From Todiramphus chloris collaris (Eukaryota; Chordata; Aves; Coraciiformes; Alcedinidae), in the NCBI GenBank assembly GCA_025345505.1, contig JANVCC010009937.1:36476-100475 (forward strand): 64,000 bases of DNA, in the 5' to 3' direction. The position numbers and the translations under genes are program-made. The notes beneath the pieces are model-generated. The model ran no database searches. It had not been told where the DNA came from and saw only the letters and a program-made list of their open reading frames with translations. This document shows positions 1 to 12,296 of this stretch, in pieces (position 1 is the first letter of the stretch; the number at the start of each line of letters is the position of its first letter).

Positions 1-2248
1 TTTTCTACTTCACAGCAAAGGGATTCCTCATTCCTGTCTTGAAATTGTTCTCTCTCTTTTTTTTTTTTTTAACAGTGAAGTTTTATTTCCTAAAATTTGC
101 TAGTTTTCAGACTTTGTAAATAAAAGATCTGATTTAACTGTCTCCTTGAAGTTATGCCTTATTCTTGCACTGTTCAAAGGTGAAGCTTTTACTTATTTCC
201 ATTCTTGTTTATACCTGCCCCCAAATATGCTAAACAAGGCTAAGCAGAAAATAAAATATCAGTTTTGTGTACTGTTTAATAGTATTAACAGATTTCCTCA
301 AATCTGCTAGGTAAACCTACCATTTTGAAATGTAAAAAGAAAGCACAAATATAAGTAACATCATCTAATTAGATTATACTTCCCATAATCTAATCAAACA
401 ACACATAAGTACTTAAGTTTTGTACAAGTGTATCTAATTGATCTTCAGAGAATTATTGGGCTGGCTTGTGTTTTAATTCTTGCAAAGAAGTCATCATGGC
501 TGCTAGACCCATTTCTTTAATAGATCAAGTGCGTTAAGCCAGCTATACCAGTCATACATAGCTTCTTTTTGGAGTATCCTTGGGAGTAGACAGGTGATGC
601 ATGCTCCATTTTGTGTTTGGGACCAGTCATGATATGAGGAATGGGGAAGTCTGCAATATGTGACCTGAGGTTGCAATTAGAAGCAAAACTTGTGTGTCAC
701 CTGACTGGAAAGGTTTTCTGCCAGCCTGATTGATTTCTAGTGTCTTGCTATAAAATGCTTCTAGAAAAGGTCTTATCTTTTTAGATCCCTATGATACAGA
801 GGCAATCTGCAATGTTTTCCTTTACTATCCTAGACCGTCAGGGAGTTCTGAATCTGGAGTGCTCTTGGATGAAAATACCATAGCTTCACCTTTCTGCCAT
901 TTTTATGGCTGTTACTTTATCATGCCTGAACTGGACTATATGCAGATCTGTCCGAATGTGAAGATCTGCTGTCAGCATAAGCATTTTTGTCACTGTTGTG
1001 CAGAATGGACAGGAAACACCTTGCTTGCCTACCATCAAATTGGAGACTCTCTCCCCTTGCTTTATCATAACTTTTAATGCGTTACACTTCAAAGCAGATA
1101 ACAGCATGAATATGGCCATTCTCCTTAAGTCCTACACCACACTCCGTACACATACACTCTGGGCAATGAGATCAGTGTTTTGAGCAGTTCCCGAGCTCTT
1201 AACAGGTAGTTTTCTCATGATGAATTCTGCAAGAATATACCACTGTAAGGGAAGCAGCAGTGGGTTTGGACTTTAGCATTATGTAGAGAATATATGGGTC
1301 TACAAAATAATTTATTCTGGGGACATATATATATAGTGTGATTCTGCAGTTGCCTAGACTTTTAATAGCATAGTGTGCAGTGAAGGTGCAAGTTCTTGCA
1401 GAAAGTGTTCCTATGGTTTCTACAAAACACAGTGGTGCTGTAAGAAAACAAGACAGTTCAGTTACTAGAAGACTGAGTTAGAACAGGCTACTCAACTGCT
1501 TTTTTTTTAATGGTAATACACTATTCTCTAATTCAGGCTTATTACGGGAAGGTTTTTGTATTGGTACCTAGCACTGCACTGGCATCCTTTGCCTTGTTCA
1601 AACTTTTTACTTCTCTGGAAAGCAATAAGAGAAAAATAGGTGACCCACAGTTTAATGCACAATTTAATGATGGCCAACAGTCTTTACAATACTGTATAAA
1701 ATGGGTGATAATGCTTATCTTCAAAGTAGGAATTGTTTTAAAACCTAAATGCTTTGGTTTACTTGCTTCTGGTGCACTAGAAAGCAGCCTTTTGTGAGCT
1801 GGGTTTTTTTTTCTATCAGTTCCAAAGTTTTCCTTTAAGGGAAAGGTCAGCTTACTGTAGAGACCTGTGCTGTGCTTGAAGGGTTTTTTTTTTTCTGTTG
1901 TCTTGTAGAGAGTGTTGGCTTTAGGCAAATAAAAGCAGTCTGCATGAATGAGTAATGATGATGTGTAGGGGGTGTGTTTTTGTATTGGCAGATTAATTTG
2001 AATTTATTTTTACTGATAGGTTTACCCATACTATGTCTAATGTCAGATAACCTTTTAGATTTCTGAAAGTTGTATTGCATAAAAGAGTCCTATAAGCATC
2101 TAAGTAAGCCTGCTTAAACCTAAGTGTTATGAAAGGAGTAAATAACTTATTTAAAATGAAATGTCTCTGTATCACTACTGCATTACTTTATATGGATTTG
2201 GAAGGGTTTAACCAGAACTTTGTTTCTTCTGATGCTTCTCAAAGTACA
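1..2248. other. Intron-like unique sequence, no gene recognised
   Basis: AT-rich sequence with short T runs and no long open frame, no recognisable exon and no clear transposon. The short open frames on both strands have no family resemblance. It is probably intron of the gene whose exon lies at 50,983-51,099, which is an inference from position only. Confidence 0.5.
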
Positions 2249-2252
2249 TATG

Positions 2253-2714
2253 TGTTCCAAATCCTTGTAAATTAAGAACTCTCTAACACTCAGTTTAGCA
2301 TTAGAAAGTAAGCATTACTTTATTTGCTGACGGGTACATGGTGGATCATTGCTTTTAACGTGCACACCCGCTTGGTTCAGCTTCATTCCTTATCGAATCA
2401 TAAAACATCCCTATTCTTTCTATTTTCTGGAATCGCTATACATATTCAAAGCATTTCCCAAAACTCATTATAATATTTAAATCATCGTTGTACAGCTTGC
2501 CTAGTTTGGGGTCTTCAGGTGGTCTCTGTGCATCTCTCCTGGTCTCTCAGAGTAGCTGGTTTTACCATTTAAGGTGTTCCGGTAAAGGTTACATTCTTTA
2601 GCTTCGGTCCTTCTTTCATTGTTAGTTTTATCTTGTTCCAGGATGTGGTTAGTGTTTAAGCTAGTCCTTGTTGGTTAAATACGATAAGGTACAAAGTTTT
2701 CTATTCTTGCAACA
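2253..2714 (-). mobile_element. Solo LTR, class I ERV family 'L1' (copy a)
   Basis: A 462-bp LTR that begins TGTTCC and ends GCAACA on the plus strand. It is flanked by the 4-bp duplication TATG (2,249-2,252 and 2,715-2,718), which marks it as a complete solo LTR left by LTR-LTR recombination. It is closely similar to the LTRs at 13,256-13,719 and 42,416-42,876 and to the truncated one at 15,220-15,333. The minus orientation follows from the copy at 15,220, which borders minus-strand integrase, and from the TTTATT (reverse AATAAA-like) signal. A 4-bp duplication fits gammaretrovirus-like integration. Confidence 0.85.
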
Positions 2715-2718
2715 TATG

Positions 2719-4587
2719 CCTACAGGGAAAACTAATTTAGTGAGAACCTACTTAATGCATACTCTGTACATGAAGAAATCCCATGCCTGTTTATCTGGCT
2801 AGTATATAAAATTTTTCTGTGTTTTACAGCTGCAGACTAATGGCAGAGCATTTGAATGTGAAAAAAAGTTTTCTACTTGGACTTGATACTTGAGACAGAG
2901 ATGTCCAGTCTTCTGCATCACGTATTAAGTGTTCTTTTTTAAACCTAAGTTATGTTGAGCCTAGCTAATTAATGTAAGTTGAAATTTTAAGAAATTGTGC
3001 TTAAACATTTGTCAAAGTGTTTAATTTGGTGTTAATGGCTTTGGACAATCTTGACTGGAAAATAGCGTGTTAGTTGGTTCACTGTTTTGAACTTGCTGAG
3101 AGATGTGATTTCAGAATAATTTCATTAATCTCTGTTAAAACTTGTAATTTACTGTCATTCTTTCAGTGATAGATGTCATTGTTACTACTTCCATACTGTG
3201 TGGTAAACTTTATTCTCACTTAGCAATGTGTCTTAAATGTAATTATAAAGGCTAATGGTAAAACTGCTCTGTTTTTAATTGTCTGCCAAGAAAGGAGGTT
3301 TATATGCCCAGGGACTGAAGCAGAAACAGGATAAGTGTTACTGTTGGACTTTGACCAATAGTAATCTTTAGATATGTCTGTTTCCTTTTTGTTATTTCCC
3401 TCTAGTGGTCACACAGGATATTGACTTGGGGAAGTTAAATACATGAACTGGTATATTTTCAAATACTTGTACATAAATAAACTGACACAGAAGTTATATG
3501 AGGTGTATAGAAACTTAATTTGTCTGGTGTTGACCTGTTAGAACACAGTGTATTGTGATATTTTGTGATGGGAGAGCATACTCTTGTGCTTCAGGTTGGT
3601 GGTTCAAGTTTTTGGAGATGATCCGAATTTTTATACTTTTGGATATCCAAACATTCCCTTTCCTGGAAACTCAATCACACAGAGCCCTTGGCATAATCTA
3701 AATTTGCTTCTAAAGTGCTTTGAGCCTTTTGAGATGACAGCTGCACTATATGCATATCTTTTTCCTTTCTGTATCTGGGACTAGATTTTATATCTAAATA
3801 CTTATGTGTTAAGATATTTTATCACTTTAGCATTTTGTTTTTATCATGTTAGACTTGTTCTTGACCCACAGACTGATATGAGAATTATAGAATGAGACAG
3901 GGATAGTCTTTGTAAATCAATTTATGTTTTCATTTAACTTTTAAAAACTATTGGTAGGTCCATTGTGTATCAGGTGTTTAACCAGACTAGGCTTCATTTC
4001 TAAATATTTTGTCACAAATAGGAGGACTGATTTTATAAAACAACTTCAGGAATCTGAAGTTATATCAGGAACATGTCAAAAAGATGCATGTCCTGGGGAG
4101 TCCCTTATTTTGTATAAGCTTTTTTGTTCGACTCTGAAATTGGTGCAGTGGGTCTTCCTTGATATTTGGGGAGTTTTGAGGGAAGTGGGTGTTGAGACAT
4201 GATAAAAACAAGGGCTACAGCAAAAAGGAAGTAGGAAGAATAGAGAATAAGTTTTGAAAGCCAAGAAAATTGTGTTAGATTTGCTGAGGTGTAAGATGCA
4301 AAACAAGCACTGTTAAAAGCAAAACTCCTTTCTTCCCCCCCCCCCCCCATTCCCTTTGTTTTTCCACAAATTGCTGTTGTAGAATTGCAGTTTGAACTGT
4401 AATTTTCCTTTGAGCATAAGATCAATTTTTCTTAAATCCTGTCAGACTTATCAATCTTTGACAATTCCATCTTTATGCCCCAATGCTTGTTACCTATTGT
4501 ATACTCTGGGATATGCCGAGCATTTAATAGATTTCTATTCTGATGGCTAGATGAATGTCTGAGGGGGGAAAAAAAAAAATCTGTTCC
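2719..4587. other. Intron-like unique sequence
   Basis: No recognisable exon or transposon. It contains a C14 homopolymer at about 4,335-4,348 and an A-rich run near 4,569, just before the ERVL LTR. Short open frames, such as one at 3,584-3,784, show no family features. Confidence 0.5.
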
Positions 4588-4970
4588 TGTATGTGGTAGT
4601 GAGAAGATAATGGTTAACTGCAGTAGGTGAACTTTAGTGCATTGGTAGCTGCAGCCAGCACATCAGTGTTTTTTCCTGACAGTGTCTAACAGCAGAATGG
4701 AGACAGGGACAGCACGGTGTTCACGTGGTAGGATCTCCTGGTTTCCATCACTCACTTTGTATATTATTTCATTAGTATTTTCATTATTACTATTGTTTTC
4801 TTCTCTCTCTGTGTTGCTCTATTAAACTGTCCTTATCTCAACCCCCAGGGTCTCACGTTTTTATTCCTCACGATTTTCCTTCCCATCCAACTGGAGGGAG
4901 CGTGGAGGGGGGAAACAGTGGGCAAGTGGCTTCATGGTGTTTAGTTTCTGGCAGAGGTTAAACCACAACA
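4588..4970 (+). repeat. 5' LTR of ERVL copy 1
   Basis: Begins TGTATG and ends ACCACAACA. It shares with 10,076-10,379 the segment from 'ctttgtatatt' through the TTATTAxT tract, 'ctctctctgtgttgctctattaaactg' (attaaa polyadenylation-type signal) and the final 'ggcagaggttaaaccacaa'. Start and end were fixed by comparing the two copies. Confidence 0.8.
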
Positions 4971-4978
4971 GTCCTTTT

Positions 4979-4996
4979 TGGCACCCAACGTGGGGC
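4979..4996 (+). promoter_or_regulatory. Primer binding site of ERVL copy 1 (tRNA-Lys1,2-like)
   Basis: TGGCACCCAACGTGGGGC lies 8 bases after the 5' LTR. It differs at one position from the known tRNA-Lys1,2 primer binding site. A near-identical site flanks ERVL copy 3 at 57,83x-57,85x on the minus strand. Confidence 0.7.
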
Positions 4997-5124
4997 ACGA
5001 AGGGTTGAGAGAAAGACAAATCTGCCCAGAGTGTGTTAAAACAATTTTGTCATATACACTTTATATGTTGTTTAAATAGTGCATGTTCACACTGCTGGTT
5101 CATTTCTTCACATAGTGGTGTTAG

Positions 5125-6795
5125 GTGAACCCTTATGTTTACTCTGTGTTCCCTGTGGTGCTGTTTATCATCCGTGGGAAAGGGATTAGGACTATCATGT
5201 TGCTATGCTGGATATTGTCAGTCTATGATGTGACTATACCCCTGATCATGAGGTTAAGCTGGTATGTGTATGCAGCTTTGTTGTTTATTAGCAATTTTGC
5301 CCAATCTATGGGCAAGACAGGGGAGGAGACTCTCTCAGCTTTTTGAGAATTTTGGGTATTCTTGGGGTGTCCAGGCAAGCATGCTCTTGTTATTCTGTCT
5401 CCTGAATGTGTCCCAGGTCTTGTATAGGATCACACAAAACTTTTTCAGGAATACCACCCAGAGATCTGCCATGAGGCTGGATAGTTACGAGTGGCAGGGT
5501 GTGTGGGAGAGTATGGACAAGTGCCTAGGGCAGTGGTCACCTCCAGTGTTTTGGAGTTTCACCTCTGAACAACTGCAGAACCCTGATAAAGTAGTAAAAT
5601 ATTTGGAAAAAGTATGTTCTTAGCCTGGCAATTCCAGAGAGATTCAAATCGCTGCAGTGTGCTGGGGCTTGGTCCATGCCTACCAAGTTTTCTTCAACAC
5701 TATTAAGTGCCCTCAAGGGAAAGAGAAGGTCTCTGGACTGAAAAACAAACCATCAGGTACTGCAGCTATTCCAACCCTTGTGACAAGCACTGTGTCCACT
5801 CAAATCCCAGTGGCAGGTGTTGCAGCTGAAGCAGAGAACCAACCCCTGCTGGTATTAGTCACCCCGATACAGAAAAAGAAATACATTAAAAAAATCAGTT
5901 TGCTTTGTAAGGGATGGTGATGCACCAGGGTCATCATGAGAAGAGGGAAGAGGCCAGAGGTGATCACCTGATCCCTGTCCCTGAGTGAGCTGTGAGATAT
6001 GCAAAAGGACTTCAGTTGTCATCCACGCAAGCAGATTACCACCTGGCTTCTCCAATGCTGGGATAATGGGGCCGGTAGTTTGGAATTAGAGGGGAAAGAG
6101 GCCAAACAGCTGGGATCCCTGTCTAGGGAAGGGGGCATTGACAAGGCGATTGGAAAACAGACACAATCCCTTAGCCTTTGGAGGTGACTCTTGTCAAGCA
6201 TAAAGAAAAGGTACCCCTTTAAGGAAGATTTTATACATCACCCAGGCAAGTGGATGACCATGCAGAGAGGTATGCAGTACCTGAGGGAATTAGTGGTGCT
6301 GGAGATGAGTTTTAATGATCAGATTGATTAGCAGTTACTCTCAGATCCAAATGAAGTCCAATGTGCACCACCCATGTGGCAGAAGTTCCTATGGACTGCA
6401 CCACTGTCATTTGCAAACTCATTTGCAATACTGGCCTGGAAAGATGGCCAGGGACAAATGATAGATCAATTGGCTGACATACTCTGGCACTATGAAGGAA
6501 GTATCTCTTTCTCCCTACGGGTCTGTGTTTCAGCTGTGGAGGAACTGTCCCAGGAGGTCCAGCAACTTGAAGAGGACATGTCCTACTCCCCACCTGTACG
6601 TGTCCATGTTTCAGCTTTTAAGAGTAGATGCTCCCCTGCCCAAGAAAGACAATATGGAAGGTACACATCACAGGGTACCTTGTAGTTCTGCCTACGTGAC
6701 CATGGAGTGGGATGGAAAACCTGGTAGGTTCCTAGCTGCATGGGTACATGAGTTGTGGCAAGGTAAAAACAATTGCAGAAGGGGATTCATCTAAG
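5125..6795 (+). pseudogene. gag remnant of ERVL copy 1
   Basis: Structural polyprotein of an ERVL, broken by several stops and shifts. The segment at about 6,005-6,187 has the motif TWLLQCWDNGAGSLELEG followed by REGGID. It aligns with the same stretch in the gag frames of copies 2 and 3 (TWLLRCWDNGAHTIKLD). The segment at 6,374-6,685 corresponds to the gag C-terminus. The upstream part (5,125-5,900) has no clear match. No zinc knuckle is visible, which is usual for ERVL gag. Confidence 0.7.
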
Positions 6796-6936
6796 AACAC
6801 TGCCCCAGTTTCCAGTGGGAAAATTTCCAGGCAGAGTAGAAGGATTGATCTTTCTTCTGATCCTCTTTAGGGGACATCCAAGTAATTTTCACAAGAACTG
6901 AGTGACTCCAATCAGAGGGGCCCTGCCTACAGCTAG

Positions 6937-7131
6937 GTGGAGGACAGGGACGATCGGGTTTACTGGACTGTGTGGATCCAATGGCCTAGCATGTCAGACC
7001 CACAGGAGTACAAGGCACACACAGATACTGGCACACAGTGTACTCTAATGCCATCAAGCTATAGAGGGGTTGAACCCATCTGTATTTCTGGGGTAACTGG
7101 GATCCCAACAGCTCACTGCATTGGAAGCTGA
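6937..7131 (+). pseudogene. Aspartic protease remnant of ERVL copy 1
   Basis: Retroviral aspartic protease that would process the gag-pol polyprotein. The active-site region reads AHTDTGTQCTLMPS, with the catalytic DTG kept. The same region is found as a DTGAQ version at 46,68x and a DSGAQ version near 36,270. The frame shifts near 7,121 and continues at 7,121-7,531. Upstream stops show that it is not functional. Confidence 0.7.
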
Positions 7132-7339
7132 AGTGAGTCTAACCAGAAAGGAGTGGTGTAAACACACCATTGTGACTGGCTCAGAGGCCCCATGCATCCT
7201 TGGTTTAAACTATCTCAGAAGAGGCTATTTAAAGGACCTAAAACAGTACTGGTGGGCCTTTGGTATCGCTGCCTTGGAGATGGAGGGAATTGAACAGCTG
7301 TCCACCTTCCCTGATCTCTCGGAAGACTCTTCTGTGGTG

Positions 7340-8280
7340 GGGTTGATGAATGTTGAAGAACAGCAGATGCCACTCACTACTACAACGGTGCACCAACGGC
7401 AATATTGCACCAACCAAGATTCCCGGATCCCCATCCAGCAGCTGATCTGCCAACTGGAGAGCAAAACTCACCCTTCAACAGTCCCATATGGCCAGTATGA
7501 AAGTATAATAGAGAATGGAGCCAAGGAATGATAAGCAAAATTCACTCACCCCTCAACAGTCCCATATGTCAAATGCAAAAGTCTAATGGAGATTGACAGT
7601 GGACTACTGTGGCCTGAATGAAATTATGCCACTGCTGAGTGCTGCTGTGCCAGACACGTTAGAGCTTCAATACGAACTGGAGTCAAAGGCAGATAAGTGC
7701 TATGACACAGTTGATATCACTAATGCATTTTTCTCAATTCCTTTGGCAGCAGAGTGCAGGCTGCAGTTTGCTTTCCCTTGCAGAGGCATCCAGTACACCT
7801 GGAATCAACTGACTCAGGGGTGGACTGATCCAGACTGCACTGGAACAGGGTAAAGCTCCAGAACGTCTGCGATACATTGATGACATCATTGTACGGAGCG
7901 ATGCGGCAGAAGTTTTCTAGAAAGGGAGGAAAATAAATGAAATCATTCTGAAGGCCAGATTTGCCATAAAATGAAGTAAGGTCAAGGGACCTGCACAGGA
8001 GATCCGGTTTTTAAGAATAAAATGGCAAGACAGGAATCACCAGAGCCCAATGGATGTGATAGCAGCTATGTCCCTGCCAACCAGTAAAAAGGACGTTGTG
8101 TGGGTTTCTGGATGATGCATATCCCAGGCTACAATCTGATTGTGAGCTCTCTCTACCAAGTGACCTGGAAGAGCGATTTTAACTGGGGCCCTGAACAATG
8201 ACAAGCCATTGAACAAATTAAACAGGAGATTGTGCATGCAGTAGCCCTTGGGCCAGTCTGGGCAGTATAAGATATTAAAA
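7340..8280 (+). pseudogene. Reverse transcriptase remnant of ERVL copy 1
   Basis: RNA-dependent DNA polymerase of an ERVL. The fingers and palm carry LTVDYCGLNEI, then DITNAFFSIPLA with the first catalytic aspartate (about 7,590-7,853). The YIDD polymerase box is still readable near 7,875-7,890. Several frameshifts and stops separate these blocks. The RT is longer than in copies 2 and 3, which both lack the YIDD segment, so copy 1 is the most complete RT of the family here although the most mutated. Confidence 0.8.
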
Positions 8281-9190
8281 ATGTGCTCTAGACCACATCT
8301 GGGAAGAATAATCCAACCTAGAGTCTCTGACAGAAAGCACCTGGGGAGACCTAAGGCTGTCCTCTAGGGTTTTGGAGTCAGGGGTACAAAGGATCCAAGG
8401 CCAGCTATACTCCAACAGAAAAAGAGATCCTGGCAGCACATGAAGGAGTTTGAGCTGCCTCACAAGTGGTCGGGACTGAAGCACAGGTCCTCCTGGCACC
8501 CCAACTGCTGGTGCTGGGATGGATGTTCAAAGGGAGGGTCTCTTCTACACACCATGCAGCTGATGCCATGTGGAGTATGTGCGTTGCACTGATAACACAA
8601 CGGGCTCGAATAGGGAGCTCCAGCCACTCAGGAATCTTGGAAGTGATCATGAACTGGCCAGAGAGCAAAGATTTTGGAATATTGCAGGAGGAGGAAGTGA
8701 CTCATGCTGAAGAGGCCCCACCATGTAACAAACTGCCAGATGATAAGTAATATGCCCTATTCACCGATGGGTCCTGTTGCATTGTGGGGAAAATATCGAC
8801 AGTAGAAAGCTGCTGTGTGGAGTCCCACATAACAAGTCATCAAAGCTGCTGAAGGATAAGATGAATCTAGTCAGTTTGCAGAGGTGAAAGCCATCCAACT
8901 GGCTCTAGATATTGCTGAGTAAGAAAAGTGGCCAGTGCTCTGTCTCTATAATGACTCATGGATGGTAGCAAATGCCCTGTGGGTGTAGTTGCAGCAGTGG
9001 AAACAGAGCAACTGGCAGCACGGAGGTAAACCCATCTGGGCTGCTGGGCTGTGGCAAGACATTGCTGCATGGGTGGAGAACCTGGTGGTGAAGGTGTGCC
9101 ACGTGGATGCCCATGTGCCCAGAAGCCAGGCCACTGAAGAACATCAGAACAACTAGAGGGTAGATTAGGCTGCTAAGGTGGCAGTGGCTC
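8281..9190 (+). pseudogene. RNase H remnant of ERVL copy 1
   Basis: Ribonuclease H domain that would remove genomic RNA during reverse transcription. It aligns with the intact RNase H at 54,55x-55,255. The first catalytic segment reads FTDGSCC near 8,760-8,780, followed by an EVKAIQLALDI-type helix near 8,880. It is broken by stops at several positions, including 8,748 and about 8,922. Confidence 0.7.
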
Positions 9191-10060
9191 AGGTGAATTT
9201 GGACTAGCAGCAGAAGGGTGAATTATATATAGCTTGGTGGGCCTATGACACTGGTGGTCATCAAGGAAGGGATGTGACATATAGATGGGCTTGAGATCGA
9301 GTGGTGGACCTGACCATGGATACTATTGCAGAGGTCATCCATGAATGTAAAACATGTGCTGCAGTCAAGCAAGCCAAGAGGTTAAAGCCTCAGTGGTATG
9401 GAGGATAATGGCAAAAATAGAAATATGGAGAAGCCTGGTAGACAAATCTGCCAAGGTGCTCACAATGGTGGAAGCAAGCTCTGGATGGCTAGAAACGTAT
9501 CCAGTGGCCCATGCCACTGCCCGGAACACCATCCTGGGCCTTGAAAAGGAGATCTTGTGACGACATGGTGCTCTAGAAAGAATCAAGTCAGACAACAGGA
9601 CTCATTATCAAAACAGGCTCATAGACACCTAGGCCAAGGAGCATGGTATCAAGTGGGTCTATCACATCCCCTGTCATGCACCAGCCTCTGGGAAAATTGA
9701 ATGGTACAATGGACTATTAAAAACTACACTGTAAGTCATGGGGGGAGGTGGGGGGCACCTTCCAACACTGGGACACACATTTAGCAAATGCCACCTGGTT
9801 AGCTAATAAAAGACGATCTGTCAATCAAGCTGGTCCTGCCCAGTCAAAACACCCTTGTGCTGTAGAAGGGATGAAGTGCCTATAGTGCACATGAAGAATG
9901 TCTTAGAGAAGATGGTCTGTGTGAGTCCTGGTTCAGGCAAAAGCTAATTCTGTTCACGGGATTGCTTTTGTTGATGGACCTGGGTGCACCTGGTGGGTGA
10001 TGAGGGAGAACAGAGAAGTCTGATGGGTGCCACAAGGGGATTTGATTTTGGGAGAGAACA
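9191..10060 (+). pseudogene. Integrase remnant of ERVL copy 1
   Basis: Integrase that would insert the provirus. An HHCC-type zinc-binding region is readable (GGHQG then CKTC, about 9,250-9,360). The core has VEASSGWLETYPVAHATARN at about 9,470-9,530, then a SDN block with the second aspartate and a GKI.WYNG block in which the catalytic glutamate codon reads tryptophan (about 9,690-9,715). Stops break the frame throughout. Confidence 0.75.
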
Positions 10061-10075
10061 GACAGTGAATGAAAT

Positions 10076-10379
10076 TGTATGAATGTTAATTGTTAACTAA
10101 TACTGCTGGGCATGACTGTGTTCGGGCAGTAGGATCTTGCAGTTTCTATTATTTGCTTTGTATATTGTTTCATTATTATTATTATTATCATTATTACGGC
10201 TGTTTTCTTCTCTCTCTGTGTTGCTCTATTAAACTGTCCTTATATCAATCAACAGCGTCACACATTTTTCTTCCTCCCGGTTCTCCTTCCCATTCCACTG
10301 GAGGGACTGTGGAAGGGGGGGAAGTAGTGGGCAAGCGGCTGCATGGTGTTTAGTTGCTGGCAGAGGTTAAACCACAATA
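10076..10379 (+). repeat. 3' LTR of ERVL copy 1
   Basis: Starts TGTATG after a purine-rich tract (about 10,035-10,074) and ends in ACCACAATA. It lacks part of the U3 present in the 5' copy and has an expanded ATT/TTA trinucleotide tract at about 10,165-10,198. Confidence 0.75.
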
Positions 10380-10640
10380 TGTAGTTTAACTCCAGCCAGC
10401 AACTAAGCAGCACACAGCTGCTCGCTCACCATTTTCCTGCAATCAGGGTTTAGGTTCATGCTCGCTGTGCACAGGAGCCAATGAGCACACAGCGTCAAGA
10501 TCCACCTTCTAACCTTTAATGCTGTTCTGTACAGAAAGAGGGTACCAGGTGGTCATTCACAAAGCTAGCACGCTTCTTCAGAGGAGTTGTAGGGTTTTAT
10601 ACAGTTTACAACAAACTATATATATATATATATGTCTGTC
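10380..10640 (-). mobile_element. ERVL-type LTR fragment (R-U5 end)
   Basis: Read on the minus strand, the segment ends in GTTGCTGGCTGGAGTTAAAC followed by TACA, the usual end of avian ERVL LTRs. A CATTAAAGG polyadenylation-like signal lies upstream. It abuts the ERVL copy 1 3' LTR directly. A (TA)n microsatellite at about 10,615-10,633 marks its far edge. Confidence 0.55.
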
Positions 10641-11640
10641 AGTTTCTTATGGTATACAGAAGAAGGCATCTTTAAGGTCCAATACTGTCAAGTAGGAATC
10701 TTCCCTCAGAGAGAGTAGCCAAAAGAGTGTAAAGGTTGGGTACCACTGGGTGTATATCTTCAGTTATTTTAGGTTTTTTATGTCCCACAGGTCCTATACA
10801 CACCTATATTCTTTGCAATCAGACTTTTTTACTAGCAATATTGGGGTGTTGAGGCTGGATTTACATTCATGAATTAATCCATACAACAAAAGACTATCTA
10901 TCAATGGTTCTAATCCTTTTCTTGCCATAAAGCCTATTTGGTAATGTGGTACCTGCCCAAGCATCGCTCTTGGTTTTAACTCAATATGAATTGTCAGCAC
11001 ATTCTTTGCTCTCCCAGGTTGTATTTCTGCCCAGACAAATGGAATCACTGTGTTTTGAACCCCTTCAGGTATTTGTTGGTCTTTCTCTGGGTTCAATAAC
11101 AAACAATTTGGGGCTTTCCAAATGTTCTCAGGCAGAATTTTGACTTCTGTTGCATTTGCAGAAAACTTCACCTGTGTATTTAATACATAATAAATCTCTC
11201 CCAAGCAAGGGAAGAGGGCATTCGGACATATATAAAAACTGATGTGTTAACATTTTTCCCCCCCAATTTCACAGCCCATGGGTTGCAAAAAATGTCTTGG
11301 GGCTCGCCGCACCATAGCTCCTTTAATTCGGATTGTTGTTTTACTTAAAGGCCCTTTACAATTTGTTACCAACAGAGTGTGCCACTGTCCAAAAGAAAAT
11401 CAATTGTTTCCTTCCCCAACTTAACTGGAACCAGGGGATCAGCTGATGAGACTGAAATTTCATGCCTTGGTCCCTGTCATTCTGAGTCCACGTTTTCCAA
11501 CATAATCAGATTGTTCCCCTCATCTACTTTCTCTGTATTTTCTTTCTGGACGATCTTTCTTCCAGTGTCCTCCTTTCCTGCATCTGGTACACTGCTTGGA
11601 GCTGAGGGGTTCACCTCTGTTGCATGACGTGAAGGGTAAA
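10640..11640 (-). pseudogene. Class I ERV gag (nucleocapsid)-protease-RT remnant
   Basis: Gammaretrovirus-like pol on the minus strand. From high to low coordinates there is a zinc-knuckle relic (CTRCRKGGHWKKD, last cysteine lost, about 11,590), a protease active site LLDSG (about 11,380) and an open frame at 10,794-11,204. That frame carries the protease end and the RT start (GLEPLIDSLL, then NTPILLVKK). Further RT with a LDLKDAF-like block is near 10,640-10,700. The organisation parallels the pro-pol of the provirus at 19,603-31,740 but the two are clearly diverged. No LTR can be assigned to it with confidence. Confidence 0.75.
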
Positions 11641-11741
11641 TTTTGTATGAGATGAATCCCCTTGCATTCTAGAGGGTCCTCAGAGAATAGAGGGGCCGGG
11701 GGCGCCTGGACTTATCTCAATAAGTATTCCAATTTAAATGT

Positions 11742-12296
11742 GTTGCTATAGGTCCAACACCAGGGACACGTATGCTGTAGGCCTACTTGCATTCACAAGG
11801 CACAGTCGGATGCATGAATAGTACGGTTTATTTACACTTGCAACATATACAGGTTCTTTAAGATTGACGGTGATAAATACACTAAGCTGCAGAAATTGCT
11901 ATAACATAAATTGCAAAACAGTGTTGAAATTTAAGGATCTGTTTTCTGGACAATGTTCTCCATCAGCTAATTTATATGGGGGCCGTCATTGGTTACAATA
12001 TTGTTTCATTTTATCTTTTATCATGGGGTCATCCCCATACTTAGGCTAATTCTTAAGCATGTATCCCAAGAGGGAAGAAGGGGGAATTTTGGACTGGCAG
12101 CTTCCCATTCTTTTCCAATGGCTGCTCACACTTAGCCTTGACTACCTTGTCAACTAAGGAGTATTCATAGGTATTTATCCTGGTCTTGCCAAACCACAGC
12201 GTCTGCGTGTGAGTCTGACTACATCCGCTCAAACAAGGTGCATAAATTGTAATAAAATTAATAGTCACCAGTCCTATTAGTCTCTCCTGCTCAGAT
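11742..12296 (-). mobile_element. Probable class I LTR / leader fragment
   Basis: Begins TGTTGCTATAGG and has a TTTATT signal near 11,828, like the minus-strand class I LTRs elsewhere in the window. A minus-strand frame at 12,053-12,268 has no family I recognise. The boundaries are uncertain and the assignment to an LTR element rests on style, not alignment. Confidence 0.35.

Larger units (their letters stand above)
4588..10379 (+). mobile_element. ERVL provirus, copy 1 (complete structure, decayed)
   Basis: A class III (ERV-L type) provirus with both LTRs, a primer binding site, gag, protease, reverse transcriptase, RNase H and integrase in order, and no env. All frames carry stops and shifts. 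It is the only large ERV in the window on the plus strand, the same sense as the CERT1 exon. The LTRs differ strongly (383 bp versus about 304 bp, with a large deletion near the start of the 3' copy), so the insertion is old. No target duplication is visible: the 3' end abuts another LTR directly at 10,380. The integrase fragment at 59,860-60,617 appears to be the same subfamily, because its 3' LTR start resembles this one. Confidence 0.85.

Noticed and set aside
5125..5623. Hydrophobic plus-strand frames at the start of ERVL copy 1, resembling a membrane protein
   Set aside because: They lie in the leader/gag start of a decayed ERVL and show no conserved membrane-protein features.
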